Below are positions 5,833 to 13,494 of a stretch of DNA of 22,152 nucleotides, piece after piece. This DNA is from Geobacter sp. UBA6151 (lineage in GTDB: Bacteria; Desulfobacterota; Desulfuromonadia; Geobacterales; Pseudopelobacteraceae), in assembly GCA_002423105.1 (NCBI GenBank), contig DIUT01000046.1, forward strand, positions 1 to 22,152. The letters run 5' to 3'. The translations under genes were made by a program, and so were the position numbers. The first letter of the stretch is position 1, and every line of letters begins with the position of its first letter. The notes under the pieces are model-generated. The model saw only the letters and a program-made list of their open reading frames with translations. It had not been told where the DNA came from and did no database searches.

Positions 5833-7026
5833 CTATTTCTTGGTGTCCAGCGCCTTGACGCCGGGCAGAATCTTGCCTTCAAGCAGTTCCAGGAATGCGC
5901 CGCCGCCGGTGGAGATGTAGCTGACCTTGGCGGCAACCCCGGCTTTGTTGACGGCGGCGTCGGTGTCGCCCCCGCCGATGACGGTGGTTGCGTAGCAGTT
6001 GGCAACCGCTTCGGCCACGGCAAAGGTACCCCGTGAGAAGGCGTCCATTTCGAATACCCCCATGGGACCGTTCCAGATGACCGTCTTGGCGTCGCGCAGG
6101 GTTTCGGCAAAGAGGGTAGCGGAAGCAGGGCCGATATCCAGCCCCATCCAGCCTTCCGGAATCTCCTGGACGGTGGTGACGAAGTTGGTGGCGGCGGCTT
6201 CGAAGGCGTTGGCCACAACGCAGTCAACCGGCAGGAAGAAGGTCACGCCCTTCTTCTTCGCCTTTTCCATGATCTTCTTGGCGGTGCTGATCAGTTCGTC
6301 CTCAACCAGGGATTTGCCGACGGAATAGCCCATCGCCTTGAGAAAGGTGAAGGCCATGCCGCCGCCGATCACAATCTTGTCCACCTTGTTGACCAGTGCT
6401 TCCAGTACCTCAAGCTTGCCGGACACTTTAGCCCCGCCCAGGATTGCCACCAGCGGGCGGACCGGGTTGCTCATGGCCTTGTCAAAGAAGGTCATTTCAT
6501 TTTTCAGCAGAAAGCCTGCGGCAATGGTTGGAAACAGTTTGGTGATCGCTTCCACCGAGGCGTGGGCGCGGTGAGAAACGGCAAAGGCGTCGTTTATGTA
6601 GATTTCGCAGCCGTTTGCCAGTTTTTGGGCAAACCCGGCATCGTTCTTTTCTTCACCTGGGTAAAAGCGGACATTTTCCAGCATTACCACGTCCCCCGGC
6701 TTCATGGCCTCAATCAGGCGGTCAACGTCGGGACCGAAACAATCCGGGGCCTGGGTAACTTTTTTGCCCAGCAGCTGTGAGAGCCGTTTTGTGGCCGGAG
6801 CCATTGAATATTTCGGTTTGATTTCACCTTTGGGCCGCCCGAGATGCGAAGCCAGTACTACCTTGGCCCCCTGTTCAACGGCGTACTTGATGGTCGGGAC
6901 GGCAGCGGCAATACGGGAGTCTTCAGTGATATTCCCTTTTTCGTCCTGTGGAATGTTGAAGTCTACACGAATGAAGACTTTCTTGTCTTTCAGGTCTTTC
7001 AGTTGGTCGATATAGCGGATCGGCAT
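5833..7026 (-). CDS. pgk: Phosphoglycerate kinase
   Basis: A 397-residue two-domain kinase that makes ATP from 1,3-bisphosphoglycerate in glycolysis and runs in reverse in gluconeogenesis. Substrate-side motifs are RVDFNIP (residues 20-26), SHLGRPKG and ENVRFYPGEEKND. The nucleotide-side motifs are LGGAKVSGKLEVLEAL, WNGPMGVFE and GGGDTDAAV near the C-terminus. Length matches the family. ATG 7026 was chosen over the in-frame GTG 7035, because the latter overlaps the Shine-Dalgarno GGAGG, which stands 9 bases before the ATG. It is downstream of gap, separated by a terminator-like hairpin, and 10 bases upstream of tpiA. Confidence 0.97.
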   Translation of the reverse strand: MPIRYIDQLKDLKDKKVFIRVDFNIPQDEKGNITEDSRIAAAVPTIKYAVEQGAKVVLASHLGRPKGEIKPKYSMAPATKRLSQLLGKKVTQAPDCFGPDVDRLIEAMKPGDVVMLENVRFYPGEEKNDAGFAQKLANGCEIYINDAFAVSHRAHASVEAITKLFPTIAAGFLLKNEMTFFDKAMSNPVRPLVAILGGAKVSGKLEVLEALVNKVDKIVIGGGMAFTFLKAMGYSVGKSLVEDELISTAKKIMEKAKKKGVTFFLPVDCVVANAFEAAATNFVTTVQEIPEGWMGLDIGPASATLFAETLRDAKTVIWNGPMGVFEMDAFSRGTFAVAEAVANCYATTVIGGGDTDAAVNKAGVAAKVSYISTGGGAFLELLEGKILPGVKALDTKK

Positions 7027-7044
7027 GGCTGTCACCCTCCTTGC

Positions 7045-7074
7045 AAAAAAAAGGGGGGGACAGTATATCCCCCC
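7045..7074 (-). terminator. Terminator-like hairpin between gap and pgk
   Basis: On the minus strand a 7-pair GC-rich stem (GGGGGGA/TCCCCCC, arms 7068-7074 and 7054-7060) with a 7-base loop is followed, after one C, by eight T (7052 to 7045). This is the form of an intrinsic terminator. It starts 22 bases after the gap stop and ends just before the pgk ribosome-binding site, so it probably ends only part of the transcripts. Confidence 0.7.
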
Positions 7075-7095
7075 TCGTTCGTTAGTGTCCGGCAG

Positions 7096-8100
7096 CTATT
7101 TTTTCGTGGCGATCAGGTTCATGAGGTCAACGACCCGGTTGGAGAAACCACACTCGTTGTCGTACCAGGAGAGGACTTTGACCATGTTGTCGCCGATAAC
7201 CTTGGTGCAGGCGGCGTCAACAATGGAAGAGAGTGGGTTTCCGTTAAAGTCTATGGAAACCAGCGGCGCTTCCTCAAAGCCCAGTATACCCTTCAGGGGA
7301 CCACGGGATGCCTTCTTGAGGGCGGCGTTCACCTTGTCCACATCGGCTTTTTTCTTGAGCGTGACAACCAGGTCAACCACGGAGACGTTGGGGGTCGGCA
7401 CCCGGATGGCCATGCCGTCCAGTTTGCCCTTCAGTTCGGGCAGCACCAGTGAAACCGCCTTGGCAGCGCCGGTGGTGGTGGGGATCATGGACATGGCTGC
7501 GGCGCGGGCGCGACGCAGGTCCTTGTGGGGCAGATCCAGAATGTTCTGGTCATTGGTGTAGGAGTGGACTGTGGTTACTAGACCTTTCTCAATGCCAAAA
7601 GTGTCTTGGAGCACTTTGGCAACCGGAGCCAGGCAGTTGGTGGTGCAGGAAGCGTTGGAGATGATGTTGTGTTTCTTGGGATCATAGAGCTGGTGATTGA
7701 CCCCCATGACGATGGTGATGTCTTCGTTGGTGGCCGGGGCGGAGATGATCACCTTTTTTGCACCCGCCTTGAGATGCAGCTCTGCCTTTTCGCGGCTGGT
7801 GAAGATACCGGTGCACTCCAGAACCAGATCCACCTTTTCCTTTTTCCAAGGCAGTTCTTCCGGATTACGTACGGCAAGAATCTTGATCGGTTTGCCGTTA
7901 ATGATCAACTGTCCATCCCCTGCCTCTACTTTGCCGGGAAAAATACCGTGGACTGAGTCGTATTTGAAGAGGTGTGCCAGGGTCTTTGCATCAGTGAGAT
8001 CGTTGATGGCCACAAACTCGAAGTTCTTATCCTTGAGTGCCGCCCTGAGAACCATCCTGCCGATTCGTCCGAAACCGTTGATTGCAACGCGCAATGCCAT
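7096..8100 (-). CDS. gap: Glyceraldehyde-3-phosphate dehydrogenase, type I
   Basis: A 334-residue enzyme that oxidatively phosphorylates glyceraldehyde 3-phosphate with NAD. The Rossmann motif NGFGRIGR is at residues 8-15, and Asp34 in AINDL fits NAD rather than NADP preference. The active-site Cys152 lies in SNASCTTNCLAP, and His179 in TTVHSYT is its partner. The C-terminal WYDNECGFSNRV closes the NAD site. Length is normal. GGAGG stands 7 bases before the ATG. It is the first gene of the minus-strand glycolytic unit, with a good sigma70-like promoter upstream. Confidence 0.97.
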   Translation of the reverse strand: MALRVAINGFGRIGRMVLRAALKDKNFEFVAINDLTDAKTLAHLFKYDSVHGIFPGKVEAGDGQLIINGKPIKILAVRNPEELPWKKEKVDLVLECTGIFTSREKAELHLKAGAKKVIISAPATNEDITIVMGVNHQLYDPKKHNIISNASCTTNCLAPVAKVLQDTFGIEKGLVTTVHSYTNDQNILDLPHKDLRRARAAAMSMIPTTTGAAKAVSLVLPELKGKLDGMAIRVPTPNVSVVDLVVTLKKKADVDKVNAALKKASRGPLKGILGFEEAPLVSIDFNGNPLSSIVDAACTKVIGDNMVKVLSWYDNECGFSNRVVDLMNLIATKK

Positions 8101-8178
8101 GCCTGTTCCTCCTCTTTACATGATTGGATATTGGAGCGGCACAGTTCACATGAGCATCAACACCGTTCCATGGCGTTC

Positions 8179-8206
8179 ATAATAATCCATAGAACTGAAT
8201 CGTCAA
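8179..8206 (-). promoter_or_regulatory. Candidate sigma70 promoter for the gap operon
   Basis: On the minus strand TTGACG (8206 to 8201) and TATTAT (8184 to 8179) are separated by 16 bases, giving a start of transcription about 70 bases before the gap ATG. It is among the best promoter matches in the window. Confidence 0.6.
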
Positions 8207-8320
8207 CCGTTAAATGTATTACTTTGGCGGTTTTCCGGCTGAGAAATGAAGTGATGGCATGACAAAGTGCTTTGTGTGCAGAGCATGTTTTGGCAGCTCG
8301 TGGGTCGGCATCCATTTCAC

Positions 8321-8349
8321 TTTACTTTCAAGCTGTTATTCAGTATCTT
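8321..8349 (+). promoter_or_regulatory. Weak candidate promoter for lepA
   Basis: TTTACT (8321-8326) and TATCTT (8344-8349) are 17 bases apart and lie 42 bases before the lepA ATG. Both boxes deviate from consensus, and other nearby A/T-rich pairs are possible. Confidence 0.3.
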
Positions 8350-8391
8350 TCAACGTTCAAATTTCGCATAAGACAGGCTTGGCGCATCACG

Positions 8392-10191
8392 ATGAACATT
8401 AATAAAATCCGTAACTTTTCAATAATTGCCCATATCGATCATGGAAAGTCAACCCTGGCGGACCGTTTGCTGGAGTATACCGGCGCACTGACCGCCCGTG
8501 AGATGCAGAGCCAGTTTCTGGATAAGATGGACCTGGAGCGAGAGCGGGGGATTACGATCAAGGCCCAGACCGTGCGTCTGAACTATGAGGCCGATGATGG
8601 CAACGTCTATATCCTGAACCTGATTGATACGCCGGGCCACGTTGACTTTACCTATGAGGTTTCCCGTTCTCTGGCCGCCTGTGAAGGCGGTCTGCTGGTG
8701 GTTGACGCCTCCCAGGGGGTTGAGGCCCAGACCCTGGCCAATGTGTATCTGGCCCTGGATAATGATCTGGAAGTGTTTCCGGTCCTGAACAAGATCGACC
8801 TGCCCGCTGCCGAGCCGGAACGGGTCAAGCAGGAGATTGAAGAGATCATCGGGATTGATGCCCACGATGCCGTCCTGGCTAGCGCCAAGGAAGGGATCGG
8901 AACCCGCGAAATTCTTGAGGAAATAGTCAAGAAAATTCCCTCGCCGTCAGGGGATGCAGCTGCCCCGCTGAAGGCGCTCTTGTTCGATTCCTGGTATGAT
9001 CAGTACCAGGGAGTAATCGTTCTGGTGCGGATTTTTGATGGCACCCTCAAAAAAGGGGACAAACTGTTCCTGCATGCTACCGGCAGCAGTTATGAGGCGC
9101 TGAAAGTGGGGGTGTTCTCTCCGGCAATGCTGGAGGTGGCACAACTGTCCGCCGGTGAGGTGGGTTTTGTCATCGCCGGTATCAAGGATGTGGCCGATGC
9201 CAAGGTGGGCGATACGATCACCCTGTTTCACAACCGGTGTGTGGTGCCTCTTGACGGTTTCAAGGAGGTCAAGCCGATGGTTTTTTCCGGCCTGTACCCC
9301 ATTGATACCGCGCAGTACGAACAGTTGCGGGATGCCCTGGCCAAGCTGAAGTTGAACGATTCATCCTTTTCCTTTGAACCGGAAACTTCCGTTGCCCTTG
9401 GATTCGGATTCCGCTGCGGCTTCCTGGGCTTGTTGCATATGGAAATCATCCAGGAACGGCTGGAACGGGAGTTTTCCCTTGATCTGATCACCACCGCGCC
9501 CACCGTTGTCTATAAGATCCACAAGACCGATGGCGATACGATTGAAATTGAGTCGGCATCGCGCATGCCGGAACCGCAGTATATTGATGTCATTGAAGAG
9601 CCGTTTATCCTGGCCCATATCCATGTGCCCAATGATTTTGTGGGTGGGGTGCTGGCGCTGTGCGAGGAGAAGCGCGGAGTGCAGCGGGAGATCAAGTATC
9701 TGACCCAAACCCGGGTGATGGTGATCTATGAGTTGCCCCTGAACGAAATCGTGCTGGATTTCTACGACCGTCTCAAGTCTTTAACCAAGGGCTACGCGTC
9801 GCTTGATTACGAACACCTTGACTTCCGCCCCAGCGATCTGGTGCGGATGAACGTCATGATCAACGGCGAAGTGGTTGATGCTCTCTCTCTGATCGTGCAC
9901 CGCGATAAGTCATACTTCCGGGGGCGCGATCTTGTCTCCAAGATGAAGGAACTGATTCCGCGTCAGATGTTTGAAGTGGCCATCCAGGCAGCCATCGGCA
10001 ACAAGGTGATTGCCCGTGAGACGGTCAAGGCGCTGCGCAAGGATGTGTTGGCCAAGTGCTACGGCGGGGACATCACCCGTAAGCGTAAGCTGTTGGAGAA
10101 GCAGAAGGAAGGCAAGAAGCGGATGAAGAATGTCGGTAACGTGGAGCTGCCGCAGGAGGCGTTTCTGGCAATTCTGAAAGTGGATGATTAG
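8392..10191 (+). CDS. lepA: Elongation factor 4 (LepA), ribosome back-translocase GTPase
   Basis: A 599-residue translational GTPase that acts on stalled or mistranslocated ribosomes. GTPase motifs are AHIDHGKST (P-loop, residues 13-21), DTPGHVDF (G3) and NKIDLP (G4). Then come the EF-G-like domains and the LepA-specific C-terminal domain (KRKLLEKQKEGKKRMK, with VELPQEAFLAIL at the end). Length is normal. The frame is open upstream to 8272, but homology begins at MNINKIRNFSIIAHIDHG, so ATG 8392 is the start; its ribosome-binding site is poor. lepB follows 15 bases downstream, the classic lepA-lepB pairing. Confidence 0.97.
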   Translation: MNINKIRNFSIIAHIDHGKSTLADRLLEYTGALTAREMQSQFLDKMDLERERGITIKAQTVRLNYEADDGNVYILNLIDTPGHVDFTYEVSRSLAACEGGLLVVDASQGVEAQTLANVYLALDNDLEVFPVLNKIDLPAAEPERVKQEIEEIIGIDAHDAVLASAKEGIGTREILEEIVKKIPSPSGDAAAPLKALLFDSWYDQYQGVIVLVRIFDGTLKKGDKLFLHATGSSYEALKVGVFSPAMLEVAQLSAGEVGFVIAGIKDVADAKVGDTITLFHNRCVVPLDGFKEVKPMVFSGLYPIDTAQYEQLRDALAKLKLNDSSFSFEPETSVALGFGFRCGFLGLLHMEIIQERLEREFSLDLITTAPTVVYKIHKTDGDTIEIESASRMPEPQYIDVIEEPFILAHIHVPNDFVGGVLALCEEKRGVQREIKYLTQTRVMVIYELPLNEIVLDFYDRLKSLTKGYASLDYEHLDFRPSDLVRMNVMINGEVVDALSLIVHRDKSYFRGRDLVSKMKELIPRQMFEVAIQAAIGNKVIARETVKALRKDVLAKCYGGDITRKRKLLEKQKEGKKRMKNVGNVELPQEAFLAILKVDD

Positions 10192-10206
10192 AGAGGAAAG
10201 GTGTTC

Positions 10207-10881
10207 ATGGCTGCACAAAACGAACAAAAACCGGTCAGTTCGCCGGAACGGTCAGCAGGGCAGAACAGTACCGGCAAGAGTCTTTTTAGGGAATATGCAG
10301 AATCAATTATCATAGCAATTATCCTGGCCTTGTTCATCCGGGCCTTCATCGTGCAGGCCTTCAAAATTCCCTCCGGATCCATGGAAGACACATTGCTGAT
10401 CGGTGATCACCTGCTGGTCAGCAAGTTCATCTATGGCACGAAAATTCCTTTTACGGATACGGTGGTACTGAAGCTGCGCGACCCGCGCCGTGGTGACGTG
10501 GTGGTATTTGAATATCCGGAAGATCCCCGCAAGGATTTCATCAAGCGGATCATCGGTGTGCCCGGAGATGTGGTGGAGGGGAAGGAGAAGAAGGTCTATG
10601 TCAATGGCGTTCTGTACGAAAATCCCCACGCTGTCAACAAGGAGACGGAGATCATTCCCAAAGAGCAGAATCCCCGTGATACCTTCGGACCGATTGTTGT
10701 TCCTGAAAATTCTTATTTTACCATGGGGGATAACCGTGACCGGTCCTATGACAGCCGTTTCTGGAAATTTGTGCGGCGGGATCAGTTGAAGGGGCTGGCC
10801 TTCATCAAATACTGGTCCATTGACGGGCCGTGGTATAAGCTGAACATTCGCTGGCGTAATATTGGCCGCCTGATCGATTAA
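10207..10881 (+). CDS. lepB: Signal peptidase I
   Basis: A 224-residue inner-membrane serine protease that removes signal peptides from exported proteins. One N-terminal membrane helix is at about residues 31-50. The catalytic Ser58 is in PSGSMEDTL (box B), the catalytic Lys113 in DFIKRIIGVPGD (box D), and MGDNRDRSYDSRFW is box E. It is shorter than E. coli LepB because it has one membrane segment rather than two, as in many bacteria. GTG 10201 is also in frame, but GAGAGGA at 10191-10197 is better spaced for ATG 10207. It lies between lepA and aspS, 20 bases before the latter. Confidence 0.96.
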   Translation: MAAQNEQKPVSSPERSAGQNSTGKSLFREYAESIIIAIILALFIRAFIVQAFKIPSGSMEDTLLIGDHLLVSKFIYGTKIPFTDTVVLKLRDPRRGDVVVFEYPEDPRKDFIKRIIGVPGDVVEGKEKKVYVNGVLYENPHAVNKETEIIPKEQNPRDTFGPIVVPENSYFTMGDNRDRSYDSRFWKFVRRDQLKGLAFIKYWSIDGPWYKLNIRWRNIGRLID

Positions 10882-10901
10882 TCCACTGGAGGAATAACTA
10901 T

Positions 10902-12692
10902 ATGGATACACTTGGAAACTGGAAACGTACACACTATTGCGGAGATCTGACGGCAAAGGATATAGGTCGCGAGGTGATTCTGATGGGCTGGGCGCTACGG
11001 CGTCGCGATCATGGCGGGTTGATCTTCATCGATCTGCGGGACCGCGAAGGGATTGCCCAGATCGTTTTTGACCCTGAGGTGAACGGCCCTGCCCACGGCA
11101 TTGCCGAATCGGTGCGCAGTGAATACGTGCTGGCGGTCAAAGGCAAAGTAATCCCCCGTCCGGAAGGGACAGTCAATCCCAACATGAAGACCGGCGAGGT
11201 GGAGATCCAGGTGCTGGAGTGCAAGCTGCTGAATCGCTCCAAACCGTTGCCATTCATGCTGGATGAGCATAGCGAGGTCAATGAGAATATCCGTCTCAAA
11301 TACCGCTATCTGGATATGCGGCGTCCCCAGTTGCAGCAAAAGCTGATCCTGCGCCATCAGGTGGCTCAGGTTACCCGTCAGTATCTGACCGAGAACGGCT
11401 TCATTGAACTGGAAACCCCCTTTCTGACCAAGTCTACCCCTGAAGGTGCCCGTGACTTTCTGGTGCCGTCCCGCATCAACCAGGGGCAGTTTTACGCCCT
11501 GCCCCAATCCCCCCAGATTTTCAAGCAGATCCTGATGATTTCCGGATTTGATCGTTATTTTCAGGTGGTGCGCTGTTTCCGTGATGAAGATCTGCGTGCC
11601 GACCGCCAGCCGGAGTTTACCCAGATTGACTGCGAGATGTCCTTTATCGACCGTGAAGACATCATTACGGTTATGGAAGGGCTAATGGCTCGCATATTCA
11701 AAGAGGCCAAGGGAATAGATGTTCAGTTGCCGGTGGAGCGGATGACCTATCAGGAGGCGATCCGCCGTTTCGGTGTGGATAACCCCGATCTGCGTTTCGG
11801 TCTGGAGCTGGTGGAACTGACTGATATTGTCAAGGCTTCCGGTTTCAAGGTTTTTGCTGAAGTTGCGGCAAGCGGCGGTATCATCAAGGGGATCAACGCC
11901 AAAGGCTGCGCTGGCTTTTCCCGTAAGGATATCGAAGATCTTACCAGTTTCGTCGCCATCTACGGCGCCAAGGGGCTGGCTTACGTCAAGGTGACTGCCG
12001 AAGGCTGGCAGTCGCCCATAACCAAGTTTTTCAATGAGGCCGAGCTCGCTGCCATGAAAGAGGCCTTTGGCGCCGAGGAAGGGGATCTGCTGCTGTTTGT
12101 GGCGGATAAACCGAAGGTGGTCAACGACTCGCTGGGCAAGCTGCGCAACCAGTTGGCAGCCACTCTTAAGCTTACCGACCCGTCGGTCTATCGCTTTGTC
12201 TGGATTACCGACTTTCCACTTTTGGAGTGGGATGATGAGGAAAAACGCTGGGCTGCCGTCCACCATCCCTTTACCGCACCGATGGACGAAGACCTTGAGT
12301 TCGTTGAATCTGATCCGGGTCGCTGCCGCGCCAAGGCCTACGACCTGGTCTTGAACGGCAATGAGATCGGCGGCGGCTCCATCAGGATTCATCAGGAGCA
12401 GGTGCAGTCCCTGATGTTCAAGATGCTGGGCATGTCCGAAGAGTCAGCCCGCAGCAAATTCGGCTTTCTGCTGGATGCCCTGGAATTCGGCACGCCGCCC
12501 CATGGCGGCATCGCTTTCGGTATGGACCGCCTGATCATGCTGCTTACCGGTTCGGATTCGATCCGGGACGTTATCGCTTTCCCCAAGACCCAGAAAGGTA
12601 CCTGTCTGATGTCCGAAGCTCCGTCTGTTGTGGATAGCAAGCAGTTGCGGGAGCTGGGGATCAGGCTGGCTGCTGCTGCTCCGGCTCAATAG
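10902..12692 (+). CDS. aspS: Aspartyl-tRNA synthetase, probably non-discriminating
   Basis: A 596-residue class IIb synthetase of bacterial type. The N-terminal OB-fold anticodon domain covers about residues 8-110. Motif 2 is FRDEDLRADRQPEFTQID, the bacterial insertion (GAD) domain lies in the middle, and motif 3 is GIAFGMDRLIML. Residues that set anticodon specificity are His37 (in RRRDHGG) and Gly89 (in RPEGTV). These match the residues reported for synthetases that also charge tRNA-Asn, whereas E. coli-type enzymes have Leu and Lys. It probably makes Asp-tRNA-Asn as well, for amidation by GatCAB. GGAGG stands 9 bases before the ATG. Family is certain; specificity is inferred. Confidence 0.96.
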   Translation: MDTLGNWKRTHYCGDLTAKDIGREVILMGWALRRRDHGGLIFIDLRDREGIAQIVFDPEVNGPAHGIAESVRSEYVLAVKGKVIPRPEGTVNPNMKTGEVEIQVLECKLLNRSKPLPFMLDEHSEVNENIRLKYRYLDMRRPQLQQKLILRHQVAQVTRQYLTENGFIELETPFLTKSTPEGARDFLVPSRINQGQFYALPQSPQIFKQILMISGFDRYFQVVRCFRDEDLRADRQPEFTQIDCEMSFIDREDIITVMEGLMARIFKEAKGIDVQLPVERMTYQEAIRRFGVDNPDLRFGLELVELTDIVKASGFKVFAEVAASGGIIKGINAKGCAGFSRKDIEDLTSFVAIYGAKGLAYVKVTAEGWQSPITKFFNEAELAAMKEAFGAEEGDLLLFVADKPKVVNDSLGKLRNQLAATLKLTDPSVYRFVWITDFPLLEWDDEEKRWAAVHHPFTAPMDEDLEFVESDPGRCRAKAYDLVLNGNEIGGGSIRIHQEQVQSLMFKMLGMSEESARSKFGFLLDALEFGTPPHGGIAFGMDRLIMLLTGSDSIRDVIAFPKTQKGTCLMSEAPSVVDSKQLRELGIRLAAAAPAQ

Positions 12693-12698
12693 AATCCG

Positions 12699-13388
12699 AT
12701 GCATCGTGGCCTGCACTGCATACTGCTTGCAGCCGTAGCATTGGCTCTTAGCGGTTGTGAAGCCCATGTTCCGGTCTGGCGGCTGAAAGCGCAGCAGACC
12801 TTGGCGCAATTGGAGAGGGACGGCGTACCGCAGTCTCATCCTGATGATTTTATGAGTGTTGTTTCCGTTCTTCAGAATGGAGAACGGTTACTGAAGATCG
12901 CTGAAGAGGAAGAGGAGGCGGACGAACAGTATCGTCTGGCATACCAGAAGGGGATCGTGCTGGAGATGGAGGCGGCGTTCCATCGTGCCCAACTGAAAGA
13001 AGAGGCGCGTCAGCAGGAAATTCTGCGGCAGATCCTGTTGGCTGAGCAGGAGCGGCAAAGGCGTGAGGCTGAGGAGCTGCAACATAAGCAGGCCCGTGCC
13101 CGCAACGACCAGATGCCAGTCAGAAAGCAGCCGACAGGCGGGCATGACGAGCGTAACAGCCAACCTCCCAGCCATACAGTGCGCCGCGGTGAGACGCTGC
13201 CTCAGGTGGCGGCCCGTGCTGAAATCTACAATGATGCCGCCCTCTGGCCGTTGATCTATCGGGCCAACCGCGATCAGATCAAGGATCCCTATCAACTCTG
13301 GCCGGGGCAGATTCTGAAGATTCCGCGTGGTTTTGGTAAGGATGACGCCATCGAGGCCCGCAAGCAGGCCATTCGCCGCGGTCGTTAG
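12699..13388 (+). CDS. LysM-domain lipoprotein
   Basis: A 229-residue envelope protein. The signal peptide ends in lipobox LSGC (lipidated Cys20). Residues 62-135 are very rich in Glu, Arg, Gln and Ala with heptad-like spacing, a likely coiled coil. A polar linker follows, then one LysM domain at about 159-209 (HTVRRGETLPQVAARAEI, then WPLIYRANR and LWPGQILKIP). LysM domains bind peptidoglycan, so the protein probably bridges a membrane and the cell wall. No enzymatic domain is seen. It starts 6 bases after aspS with no good ribosome-binding site, suggesting coupling to aspS translation. Its precise function is unknown. Confidence 0.85.
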   Translation: MHRGLHCILLAAVALALSGCEAHVPVWRLKAQQTLAQLERDGVPQSHPDDFMSVVSVLQNGERLLKIAEEEEEADEQYRLAYQKGIVLEMEAAFHRAQLKEEARQQEILRQILLAEQERQRREAEELQHKQARARNDQMPVRKQPTGGHDERNSQPPSHTVRRGETLPQVAARAEIYNDAALWPLIYRANRDQIKDPYQLWPGQILKIPRGFGKDDAIEARKQAIRRGR

Positions 13389-13403
13389 TAACGTGCTAAG
13401 TGA

Positions 13404-13432
13404 TTGACAGTTGGTGGGGAATGTATTATTTT
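13404..13432 (+). promoter_or_regulatory. Candidate sigma70 promoter of ilvC-psd-pssA
   Basis: A perfect -35 TTGACA (13404-13409) and TATTTT (13427-13432) are separated by 17 bases, about 62 bases before the ilvC ATG. The leader contains a 4-pair CCGG/CCGG hairpin at 13460-13471. I see no attenuator peptide rich in Leu, Val or Ile. Confidence 0.6.
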
Positions 13433-13494
13433 CACCCTTCGCTTTTATTAGAATTTTGCCGGTTTTCCGGATATTTCAGGGAGGAAGTTTTGTT

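Noticed and set aside
5823..6227. N-terminal extension of the tpiA frame to 386 codons
   Set aside because: The extension overlaps pgk on the same strand in another frame, is Pro/Ser-rich nonsense, and the family N-terminus with a good ribosome-binding site begins at 5822.
6844..7452. 202-codon plus-strand frame spanning the pgk-gap junction
   Set aside because: It is antisense to both genes and to the hairpin between them, and has no motif.
8272..8391. 40-codon upstream extension of lepA
   Set aside because: There is no homology to LepA before MNINKIRNF, and the stretch is intergenic DNA holding the candidate promoter.
11682..12392. 236-codon open frame on the minus strand inside aspS
   Set aside because: It is fully antisense to a certain gene, has no recognisable motif, and reflects codon bias of aspS.
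13433..13494. Leader-peptide attenuator before ilvC
   Set aside because: There is no short frame rich in Leu, Val or Ile and no terminator/antiterminator pair, only a 4-base hairpin.
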